Source of the DNA: Nephthysia sp036513515
GTDB lineage: Bacteria; Chloroflexota; Dormibacteria; Dormibacterales; Dormibacteraceae
Direction of reading: 5' to 3'
DNA length: 5,766 nucleotides
Assembly: GCA_036513515.1 (NCBI GenBank)
Contig: DATBYW010000111.1
Location: forward strand, 1-5,766
The notes under the pieces were generated by a model that was not told where the DNA came from, made no database searches, and saw only the letters and a list, made by a program, of their open reading frames with translations. The position numbers and the translations under genes are program-made. This document shows, piece after piece, positions 1-5,467 of this stretch (positions within the stretch are counted from its first letter, which is position 1; each line of letters begins with the position of its first letter).

Positions 1-152
1 GCCACCGCAGGCGTCTCGGTCAGGTGCACGCTGAGCCCGGTGCCGGGCTGCTTGGTCGCGACACCGCAGGGGAGGCGGCGGCCGACGCTCCCACACGCAA
101 CGGGCAGTGCCAGCAACGCCGCAACGACGACGGCCAGCGCCGTCCGGGCCAT
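1..152 (-). CDS. Probable secreted lipoprotein, N-terminal part (truncated by window edge)
   Basis: Reading leftward from an ATG at 152-150, 50 codons stay open to the window edge. The protein begins MARTALAVVVAALLALPVACGS: a short positive start (R3), a hydrophobic run from about residue 5 to 18, then Cys20. This looks like a type II (lipoprotein) signal peptide, with cleavage before Cys20 and attachment to the membrane; the lipobox LPVAC is not ideal because proline occupies the -3 position. A strong Shine-Dalgarno sequence, GGGAGG (complement of 160-165), lies 7 bases before the ATG, which supports both the start and the strand. After the signal the chain reads GRRLPCGVATKQPGTGLSVHLTETP, with a second cysteine at residue 29; no family can be recognised from this fragment. 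It follows the GH13 gene on the same strand after 97 bases, so it could be read with it or separately. A plain Sec signal peptide is the alternative. Gene fairly sure, function unknown. Confidence 0.6.
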   Translation of the reverse strand, partial: MARTALAVVVAALLALPVACGSVGRRLPCGVATKQPGTGLSVHLTETPAV

Positions 153-203
153 CAAGGGACCTCCCAGCTGACATTACGCCGTTTTCGTGCTGGTAAGGGT
201 TAC

Positions 204-238
204 TCCCTCCCCTTGTGGCCCCCCTTGTGGGGGAGGGA
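204..238 (-). terminator. GC-rich hairpin downstream of the GH13 gene, possible terminator
   Basis: TCCCTCCCC (204-212) and GGGGAGGGA (230-238) are exact reverse complements, giving a 9-bp stem around a 17-base loop. It starts 12 bases past the stop codon of the GH13 gene and before the next minus-strand gene, the place expected for a transcript-ending hairpin. No T-run follows on the minus strand (the sequence continues GTAACCC), so it is not a textbook intrinsic terminator. It could instead stabilise the mRNA end or attenuate readthrough into the lipoprotein gene. The pairing is seen directly; the function is inferred. Confidence 0.4.
209..230. repeat. Tandem direct repeat CCCCTTGTGG x2
   Basis: CCCCTTGTGG occurs at 209-218 and again at 221-230, separated by CC, giving a 12-base period. 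It occupies the loop and inner stem of the hairpin at 204-238. It could be a slippage product or a pair of protein-binding half-sites; two copies are too few to decide. Confidence 0.45.
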
Positions 239-249
239 CTAAGTAGCGA

Positions 250-1812
250 CTATGGGCGGAGGATTACCGCCTCGCTGGGGGCGAGCTGGAAGCCGCCGAG
301 CTCAACGTCTCCTTCAGCTCGATCAGGGTCGCTGGAGAGCAGGAGCGCGGCTCGCCCCGGCAGATCCCCGGGAAGCTCCAGCGGCACGCTCACCGAGGCG
401 AAGTTCACGGCCGCCAGCAGGCGATCGCCGTCCCCCTGGCGCAACCAGGCGAGCACCTCGGAGCCCGCATCAACCATCTGCTGTTCGCCGAGCTGAAGGG
501 CCGGTGTCTGCGCCCGCAGCACCGCCAGCCTGCGCACGAGCGCCAGCGTCGAGCGCGGATCGGTGGCCTGCTGCTCCACGGACAATCCCTCGGCCGCGGA
601 CGCCAGGGGTAGCCAGGGCTCGCCCGTGGTGAAGCCGGCACCTGGTCCCGCCTGCGACGGCGGCAGCCATGGGATTGGCGCACGCTCCGGGTCGCGGCCG
701 TCCACGTCGACGATCCGCTCCGGTGGGATCTCGGCGTCAGGCAGCCCGAGCTCCTCGCCCTGGTAGACGAACGGCGTGCCGCGCAGCGCGTAGAGCAGCA
801 CCGACACCGCCCGCGCCCGGGCCGGCCCCTGGCCGTCGGTGTCGAAGCGGCTGGCGACCCGCGGCAGGTCGTGGTCCGCAAGCATCCAGGCCGGCCAGGC
901 GGTCCTGGCGGCCAGCGCCTCGAACTCGTCGATCGAGGCCCGGAAGGCCTGCGCGCTCCATGGCAGCTGGGCGAAGACGAAGTTGTGAGCCATGTGGAGC
1001 TGATCGCCGGTGTTGATGTAGTTGACCACCTGCCGCAGATCGAGGAGGTAGACCTCCCCTACCAGCATCCTCTCCGAGTACTCGTCCGCCACGCGGCGGA
1101 TCCCGCGGAGGCGATCCCCAATCGTCTCCCAGTCCTCGTCGTGGCGGCGGGATGAGCCGGCGTTGTCTCGGAGCAGCGGGTCCTTGGCGATCCTGAATAC
1201 GACGTCGATGCGGAACCCGTCCACCCCCCGTTCGAGCCAGAAGCGGAGCACGTCGTGCATCGCCGCCTCCAGCTCTGGGTTGTCCCAGTTCAGGTCAGGC
1301 TGCTGCGGGAGAAAGGAGTGGAGGTACCACTGGCCGGTGCCCTGGTCGAAGGTCCAGGCTTTCCCCACCGCCCCGAAGCACGACAGCCAATCGTTCGGCG
1401 GCCCGCCACCCGGCGCGCTGTCCCGCCAGACGTACCAGTCGCGCTTGGGGTCGTCCCGGCTGGAGCGCGAAGCGACGAACCAGGGATGCTGGTCGGAGGT
1501 GTGGTTGGGGACCCAGTCCAGGACCACCTTGATTCCGCGCGCGTGACAATCTTCAATCAGCCGGTCCAGGCCTTCCAGGCTGCCAAAGACCGGGTCGACG
1601 TCGCAGTAGTCGGCCACGTCGTAGCCGAAGTCGGCCATGGGCGAGGGGTAGATGGGCGAGAGCCAGGCGGCCTCCACCCCGAGCGCCGAGAGGTGATCGA
1701 GGTGCGCCGCGATGCCGCGGAGATCGCCCACGCCGTCACCGTCGCTGTCCGCGAAGGACCTCGGGTAGATCTGATAGATGGCCCCGCGCTGCCACCACGC
1801 CGGCTGGGACAT
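250..1812 (-). CDS. GH13 alpha-glucosidase (oligo-1,6-glucosidase-like), cytoplasmic
   Basis: A complete 520-residue retaining alpha-glycosidase of family GH13, the usual length for alpha-glucosidase/oligo-1,6-glucosidase enzymes. The start WWQRGAIYQIYPRSF (residues 6-20) is typical of these proteins. DSDGDGVGD (22-30) matches their calcium-binding loop. The (beta/alpha)8 barrel motifs appear in order: DWVPNH (99-104, region I), QPDLN (171-175, region V), GFRIDVV (199-205, region II, nucleophile Asp203), GEVY (252-255, region III, acid/base Glu253) and ADHD (312-315, region IV, transition-state Asp315), then QGEELGL (351-357). A beta-rich C-terminal domain fills about 425-520. Val204 after the nucleophile is the residue that in Bacillus-type enzymes goes with alpha-1,6 rather than alpha-1,4 preference, so isomaltose- or palatinose-like substrates are possible. 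Region IV has Asp313 where Asn is usual. No signal peptide is seen, so it should act on imported sugar in the cytoplasm. It is divergent from the sugar transporter operon. No clear Shine-Dalgarno precedes the ATG. Trehalulose- or sucrose-active relatives cannot be excluded. Confidence 0.93.
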   Translation of the reverse strand: MSQPAWWQRGAIYQIYPRSFADSDGDGVGDLRGIAAHLDHLSALGVEAAWLSPIYPSPMADFGYDVADYCDVDPVFGSLEGLDRLIEDCHARGIKVVLDWVPNHTSDQHPWFVASRSSRDDPKRDWYVWRDSAPGGGPPNDWLSCFGAVGKAWTFDQGTGQWYLHSFLPQQPDLNWDNPELEAAMHDVLRFWLERGVDGFRIDVVFRIAKDPLLRDNAGSSRRHDEDWETIGDRLRGIRRVADEYSERMLVGEVYLLDLRQVVNYINTGDQLHMAHNFVFAQLPWSAQAFRASIDEFEALAARTAWPAWMLADHDLPRVASRFDTDGQGPARARAVSVLLYALRGTPFVYQGEELGLPDAEIPPERIVDVDGRDPERAPIPWLPPSQAGPGAGFTTGEPWLPLASAAEGLSVEQQATDPRSTLALVRRLAVLRAQTPALQLGEQQMVDAGSEVLAWLRQGDGDRLLAAVNFASVSVPLELPGDLPGRAALLLSSDPDRAEGDVELGGFQLAPSEAVILRP

Positions 1813-1854
1813 TTGCCCGACACTCTAGCGCCCGGCACTGGCTGGTGCAGAAAA

Positions 1855-1883
1855 CTTGAAAGCGGTTTCATCATCCTTGACAA
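1855..1883 (-). promoter_or_regulatory. Candidate divergent promoter of the GH13 gene, overlapping the operator
   Basis: On the minus strand TTGTCA (complement of 1878-1883) is a 5/6 match to the -35 box and is followed after 17 bases by TTCAAG (complement of 1855-1860), a weak -10 box. This would place the LacI-type operator inside the promoter spacer, an effective repression position, and the two divergent promoters would share the same TTGACAA core. An alternative is a -10-like TAGAGT (complement of 1822-1827) ending 9 bases before the ATG, which would give a nearly leaderless message and would agree with the missing Shine-Dalgarno. The two cannot be separated by eye. Confidence 0.25.
1857..1870. 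promoter_or_regulatory. LacI-family operator (cre-like palindrome)
   Basis: TGAAAGCGGTTTCA is symmetric at 12 of 14 positions around a central CG and fits the TGWAANCGNTNWCA pattern known for CcpA/LacI-family operators. Its only asymmetric pair flanks the central CG. It lies 45 bases upstream of the GH13 start codon and 7 bases upstream of the plus-strand -35 box, so one bound dimer could touch both directions. LacI-family repressors commonly control alpha-glucoside loci, and no regulator gene is present in the window. The motif is seen; the protein that binds it is inferred. Confidence 0.7.
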
Positions 1884-1905
1884 AGGAGGGTCGGTGGGGT
1901 TCAAT
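1877..1905 (+). promoter_or_regulatory. Candidate sigma70-type promoter of the sugar transporter operon
   Basis: A perfect -35 hexamer TTGACA (1877-1882) is followed after exactly 17 bases by TTCAAT (1900-1905), which matches the TATAAT consensus at 4 of 6 positions. Transcription would start near 1911-1912 and leave a leader of about 210 bases before the binding-protein gene. The LacI-type operator sits immediately upstream. In a GC-rich background a perfect TTGACA at the right spacing is notable, but the -10 box is moderate and start-site mapping is lacking. Confidence 0.5.
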
Positions 1906-1987
1906 GTCGAAACCTGGGCTTGGTAGCCCTTCCATCATTAGATTACGGTCGGCGCGCCGGTGGGCCGGCCATCGGGAGAGGAGTGGG

Positions 1988-2059
1988 ATGAGTGACAGGG
2001 TCTGCGGCTTACGTGGGCGGTTATCGCTCACGTGCCGAAGAACTTTGGGGTTGGCCTGA
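1988..2059 (+). CDS. Possible 23-residue leader peptide
   Basis: An ATG at 1988 is preceded by GGGAGAGGAG (1974-1983), a good Shine-Dalgarno with 4 bases between GAGGAG and the start. The frame reads MSDRVCGLRGRLSLTCRRTLGLA and stops at TGA 2057-2059. The product would be short and basic (six arginines in 23 residues) with two cysteines; it matches no family I know. The 9-bp hairpin at 2011-2033 lies wholly inside it, so translation could affect folding of the leader. A second tiny frame starts at ATG 2059, overlapping this stop by one base, and ends at TGA 2116-2118 just before the binding-protein start. Short frames with chance ribosome sites are common in GC-rich DNA, so this is only a candidate. 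Confidence 0.2.
   Translation: MSDRVCGLRGRLSLTCRRTLGLA
2011..2033. repeat. Inverted repeat: 9-bp stem with 5-base loop
   Basis: ACGTGGGCG (2011-2019) pairs with CGCTCACGT (2025-2033) across the loop GTTAT; eight pairs are Watson-Crick and one is G-U in RNA. It could be an RNA hairpin in the operon leader or, as DNA, a 23-base imperfect palindrome able to bind a dimeric regulator. No T-run follows, so it is not an intrinsic terminator. Confidence 0.5.
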
Positions 2060-2087
2060 TGGACCAGTCTCAGCGACCGTTTCGGAC

Positions 2088-2106
2088 CGCGCGTACACGC
2101 GCGTGT
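2088..2106. repeat. Alternating CG palindrome just upstream of the binding-protein ribosome site
   Basis: Two overlapping symmetric elements are present: CGCGCG (2088-2093) and CGCGCG (2098-2103) around TACA, a 6-bp hairpin; and the perfect 12-base palindrome ACACGCGCGTGT (2095-2106). They end 3 bases before the Shine-Dalgarno GGGGAGG. The place suits control of translation entry or a repressor site, but simple CG-rich sequence forms such palindromes readily. Confidence 0.35.
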
Positions 2107-2120
2107 GAGGGGAGGTGACA

Positions 2121-3545
2121 ATGGAAAGGGATGATCGACTAGGTCGCGAGATGACGCGCTTCCTGCGGGACTGGAGCCGGCGCGACTTTCTGCGGCGGAC
2201 CGGTCAGGCGGGCGCTCTGCTCGCCACCGGAAGCGGTATGGCCGCCTTTCTGGAGGCATGCGGCACCGGCAGCAGCAGCGGTGGCAGTGCCTCATCGACG
2301 GTGAACACGAGCGGTCTGCCGAATGTACCCACCGTCCCCAGTGACGTGGTGACGGCGGCCAAGAAGTTCAGCGGCAAGACGCTCATCGTCAGCCAGGATC
2401 CCAGCGGGAAGGGCGGCCAGGTGGCGAAGCTGGCGGCGGCCCAGTTCGAGAAGGACACCGGCGTCAAGATCTCCTTCGTGGTCGCCCCCTCGAGCACGAG
2501 CGACCTGTACGCGCAGTACCAGCGCGTCTTCACTTCCAAGGCCAGCACTCCGGACGTTGTCAACATCGACGTCGTCTATCCGGGGGCTTTCGGCCAGTAC
2601 CTGGCGGACCTGAAGAGCCTGCCGCTGCTGGGCGACCTGTCCACCAAGAGTTACCCGTCTTTGGTCCAGAACGACACCGTCAGCGGCAAGCTCGTCGGCA
2701 TCCCGAATGCCGGCGACTTCGGATTCCTCTACTACCGGAAGGACCTGCTCCAGAAGTACGGGTTCGCCAATCCGCCGGCGACCTGGCAGGAGCTGACCGA
2801 CCAGGCGACCAAGATCCAGGGCGGTGAGAGGGCGGCCAATCCCAACTTCTACGGGCTCGCCTTTCAGGGGAACGCCTACGAGGGCCTGACCTGCAACGCC
2901 ATGGAATGGTTCGTCTCCAGCGGCGGCGGGAACGTCATCGACAACGGCAAGGTCACGGTCGACAACAAGCAAAATGTGGATATTTTGAACCTGGCCAAGA
3001 GCTGGGTCGGCAAGATCTCGCCCAGCGGGGTCACAGCCTTCATCGAGGAGGATTCGCGCAACGCGTTCACCACGGGCGCCGTTGCGTTCCTGCGCAACTG
3101 GCCCTACGTTTACGCGCTGGCCGCCGACCCGAAGAACTCGAAGGTGGTCGGCAACTTCGACGTCGCCCCGCTGCCACACGGCCCCGGCGGTGAGTCCGCC
3201 GCGTGCGTCGGCGGCTGGCAGTACGGGATCAACGGGGCATCTGCGCTGAAGGAGGCGTCGGCGGCCTGGATCGCATACACGGCGGGCCCCGACTTCCAGA
3301 AGTACAGAGCCATCAACACCACCACGCCGCCCACCATGGACGCTGTGGCGAAGGACGCGGACGTCCTCAAGGCCAATCCCTGGCTATCCATTCAGACCAA
3401 CCGGGTGGTCCGGCCCAGCAAGCTCGGGACCAAGTACAACCAGGGCTCGACCTTCATCTTCCAGGCAGTCAACGGGGTTCTCCGCGGCGGCGACGCCGCT
3501 CAGGCGCTGGGCCAGTTGAAGACGTCGCTGCAGAGCCTGCTGTAG
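2121..3545 (+). CDS. Sugar ABC transporter substrate-binding protein (family 1, Tat lipoprotein)
   Basis: A complete 474-residue extracellular binding protein of the MalE-like family 1 (CUT1 transporters). I chose ATG 2121 because GGGGAGG (2109-2115) lies 5 bases before it; an in-frame GTG at 2115 would overlap that site. The N-terminus carries a twin-arginine motif SRRDFLR (19-25), a hydrophobic stretch (about 28-43) and LEAC (44-47), suggesting Tat export and lipid attachment at Cys47. A Gly/Ser linker follows (48-60). The mature part shows family features: AAAQFEKDTGVKISFV (106-120), IDVVYPGAFGQYLADL (149-164), VGIPNAGDFGFLYYRKDLL (192-210) and YEGLTCNAMEWFVSSGGG (253-270). The last segments resemble trehalose/maltose and alpha-glucoside binding proteins (LpqY/ThuE/AglE type), so an alpha-linked disaccharide is the likely ligand. 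It is the first gene of the transporter operon, 37 bases before the first permease. Family very sure; ligand inferred. Confidence 0.94.
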   Translation: MERDDRLGREMTRFLRDWSRRDFLRRTGQAGALLATGSGMAAFLEACGTGSSSGGSASSTVNTSGLPNVPTVPSDVVTAAKKFSGKTLIVSQDPSGKGGQVAKLAAAQFEKDTGVKISFVVAPSSTSDLYAQYQRVFTSKASTPDVVNIDVVYPGAFGQYLADLKSLPLLGDLSTKSYPSLVQNDTVSGKLVGIPNAGDFGFLYYRKDLLQKYGFANPPATWQELTDQATKIQGGERAANPNFYGLAFQGNAYEGLTCNAMEWFVSSGGGNVIDNGKVTVDNKQNVDILNLAKSWVGKISPSGVTAFIEEDSRNAFTTGAVAFLRNWPYVYALAADPKNSKVVGNFDVAPLPHGPGGESAACVGGWQYGINGASALKEASAAWIAYTAGPDFQKYRAINTTTPPTMDAVAKDADVLKANPWLSIQTNRVVRPSKLGTKYNQGSTFIFQAVNGVLRGGDAAQALGQLKTSLQSLL

Positions 3546-3582
3546 GGGTGTGATTGATGCCGATTCATAGGAGGGGAGTCTC

Positions 3583-4536
3583 ATGAGCTCGCGGCCACCT
3601 GCCGGGGCAGCCGTCGCCGAAGGCGCCGCGGTACCGACGCCCCGGCGAAAAGTCCGTTCGCTCGAGGCCAGCAACGCCAGGTTCGCCTACTACATGTTGG
3701 CCCCGGCTCTGATCTGCATGGCATTGGTCGCGTTCTACCCGATGGTGAACACGATCGTGACCAGCCTCACGGACACGACGTTCGGCCAAAACACGACCAA
3801 GTTTGTGGGCCTGGACAACTACACCAAACTGGTCCAGGATCCGACCTTCCGCACTTCGATCTGGACCTCGGTCCGTTTCACGATCATCACCGTGGTGTTC
3901 GAGTTCGTGCTGGGTCTGATCGTTGCGCTGGTGGTCAACTCCTCGTTCCGCGGACGCGGCGTCGTGCGGGCGTCGATGCTCATCCCCTGGGCGCTGATCA
4001 CAGTGATCTCGGCCGCCATGTGGAAGCTGATGTACAACCAGATCTACGGGGTCTTCAACGACATCCTGGTCACGAGGATTCACGTCCTGGCGGCCAACGT
4101 TGACTGGCTCGGAAGCCCGGCGACTGCGCTGCCCGCGGTCGCCGCAATCGACATCTGGAAGACGACGCCGTTCATCGCCCTGCTACTGCTGGCCGGCCTC
4201 CAGCTCATCCCGGGTGACGTCTACGAGGCCGCCGACGTCGACGGGGCCGGAAAGATCCGGACCTTCTTCTCGATCACATTGCCGTTGCTCATGCCGTCGA
4301 TCTTGGTGGCCGTGATCATCAGGGCGCTGGACGCGCTTCGTGTGTTCGACCTCTTCTACGTGCTCTTCGGCCAGCGGCCCGACACCACCACGATGTCGAT
4401 CTACGTCCAGGAGCAGATCATCTACTTCGGCAAGGTCGGATACGGTTCGGCAGTCAGCGTCGCGCTGTTGTTCATAATCGCGATCTTCATCGCGATATAC
4501 ATAATGATGTCGCGCTGGAGCGTGGCGCGATCATGA
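3583..4536 (+). CDS. Sugar ABC transporter permease, MalF-like (CUT1)
   Basis: A 317-residue inner-membrane subunit forming one half of the sugar channel. ATG 3583 follows a strong AGGAGG (3569-3574) with 8 bases between. After a basic cytoplasmic tail (about 1-33) six membrane segments can be seen at roughly 36-58, 98-120, 130-148, 185-207, 234-262 and 287-309. The EAA loop that docks on the ATPase is clear: YEAADVDGAGKIRTFF then LPLLMP (214-238). VGLDNYTKLVQDPTF (75-89) is the usual periplasmic start of MalF/UgpA-type permeases. Length is typical for the short form lacking the large MalF P2 loop. Its stop codon overlaps the start of the next permease by four bases (ATGA), so the two should be translated together in equal amounts. 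Three rare ATA codons lie within its last 20 codons. Substrate is set mainly by the binding protein. Confidence 0.94.
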   Translation: MSSRPPAGAAVAEGAAVPTPRRKVRSLEASNARFAYYMLAPALICMALVAFYPMVNTIVTSLTDTTFGQNTTKFVGLDNYTKLVQDPTFRTSIWTSVRFTIITVVFEFVLGLIVALVVNSSFRGRGVVRASMLIPWALITVISAAMWKLMYNQIYGVFNDILVTRIHVLAANVDWLGSPATALPAVAAIDIWKTTPFIALLLLAGLQLIPGDVYEAADVDGAGKIRTFFSITLPLLMPSILVAVIIRALDALRVFDLFYVLFGQRPDTTTMSIYVQEQIIYFGKVGYGSAVSVALLFIIAIFIAIYIMMSRWSVARS

Positions 4537-5426
4537 GCGCGGCAACCGCGGCCACGCTGCCGCAGCAGAAGAGGAAGCCGATCAAGGTCGGCAAAGTCGT
4601 CAGCCGCGCGCTCTTCTTCCTCTTGGTCGGCATCATCCTCCTCTACATCCTCTTCCCCTTCTACTGGGCGGCCCGGACCTCGTTCATGCCGGACTCCGAC
4701 ATCTACCTGACGCCGGTCCAGTACTGGCCTAACAACCCCACCTTCCAGCACTACATCAACGCATTCTCCGAGACCACCTTCGTGCGCTCGATCGCCAACT
4801 CGGCGATCGTCGGCATCTCGGCGACGGCCATCGCGATCCTCGTCGGGGCCTCCGCGTCGTACGCGCTGGCCCGCTTCAACTTCCTGGGCCGGAACGTGGC
4901 CCTCTACCTCATCCTGGCGATGTCCATGTTCCCGGGCATCTCGATCCTGGGCTCGCTCTACACCGTTCTGCAGAGGTTCCACCTCTACAACACGCTGTAC
5001 GCCCTGATCATCGTCTACCTCACGTTCTCGCTTCCGCTGATGGTCTGGATAATGCAGAGCTTCTTCCGAGGCATGCCGCGGGACCTCGAGGAGGCGGCTT
5101 ACGTAGACGGCGCCAGCCAGTTCCAGACTTTCTGGCGCATCATGATCCCGCTGGCGGCGCCTGGGCTGGCGACCGTCGGCATACTGACCGTGATGGGGTG
5201 CTGGCAGGAGTACCTGTTCGCACTGTCGTTCTTGCTCTCGTCAAACAAGTGGACGGTGCCGCTGGCGATCGCCAACACCGGCGCCAACCAGGCCAGCGCC
5301 TTCCAGATCCCGTGGGGTGACCAGATGGCGGAGACGCTGGTGGTAATGCTTCCGCTGATCGCGGCCGTGCTGATCCTGCAGCGTCGGATCATCTCCGGCC
5401 TGACGGCTGGCGCGGTCAAGGGCTGA
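4533..5426 (+). CDS. Sugar ABC transporter permease, MalG-like (CUT1)
   Basis: A 297-residue inner-membrane subunit, partner of the preceding MalF-like permease. It starts at ATG 4533 inside the ATGA overlap; no strong ribosome site is seen, which agrees with translational coupling. A basic tail (12-25) precedes six predicted membrane segments near 24-46, 88-112, 123-145, 153-175, 208-232 and 266-284. The EAA loop reads LEEAAYVDGASQFQTF then IPLAAPG (186-211), including the invariant glycine and the proline pattern. The ending LQRRIISGLTAGAVKG is characteristic of MalG-type proteins, whose C-terminal tail reaches into the ATPase dimer. Length and layout are normal for the family. A 41-base gap separates it from the ATPase gene. 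Confidence 0.95.
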   Translation: MSAATAATLPQQKRKPIKVGKVVSRALFFLLVGIILLYILFPFYWAARTSFMPDSDIYLTPVQYWPNNPTFQHYINAFSETTFVRSIANSAIVGISATAIAILVGASASYALARFNFLGRNVALYLILAMSMFPGISILGSLYTVLQRFHLYNTLYALIIVYLTFSLPLMVWIMQSFFRGMPRDLEEAAYVDGASQFQTFWRIMIPLAAPGLATVGILTVMGCWQEYLFALSFLLSSNKWTVPLAIANTGANQASAFQIPWGDQMAETLVVMLPLIAAVLILQRRIISGLTAGAVKG

Positions 5427-5467
5427 TCGGGTCATAGGCGAATAGGAAACAGGGAGGAACAGAAACT

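Larger units (their letters stand above)
1906..2120 (+). other. Long structured 5' leader of the transporter operon
   Basis: This stretch, with the operator and promoter region before it, makes up the 308-base gap between the two divergent genes. It holds no convincing gene. It contains several short inverted repeats able to form RNA hairpins: GGGCT/AGCCC around TGGT (1916-1929) at the predicted 5' end, GCCGG/CCGGC around TGGG (1956-1969), a 9-bp stem at 2011-2033, and CGCGCG/CGCGCG around TACA (2088-2103). The binding-protein Shine-Dalgarno GGGGAGG (2109-2115) follows at once. I do not recognise any known riboswitch class. The leader depends on the promoter call at 1877-1905; a later start site would shorten it. 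Confidence 0.4.

Noticed and set aside
1255..1926. A 223-codon plus-strand open frame opposite the GH13 gene
   Set aside because: It lies almost wholly antisense to a well-motifed enzyme; long opposite-strand frames are expected in GC-rich coding DNA, and the translation shows no family features.
1882..1926. AAAGGAGG followed by GTG at 1894 and a 10-codon frame ending at TAG 1924
   Set aside because: The ribosome-like site lies in the spacer of the best promoter candidate, so it would normally not be transcribed in full; no other support for a peptide.
2115..2120. GTG 2115 as the binding-protein start
   Set aside because: It overlaps the last base of the Shine-Dalgarno GGGGAGG; ATG 2121 has correct spacing.
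2292..3179. A 295-codon minus-strand open frame inside the binding-protein gene
   Set aside because: Antisense shadow of a clear family 1 binding protein; composition (Val, Arg, Asp, Gly rich, no motifs) is typical of a shadow frame.
3565..4083. Minus-strand frame of 172 codons opposite the first permease
   Set aside because: Very His/Asp/Arg-rich, without motifs; it is the antisense of hydrophobic membrane-segment codons.
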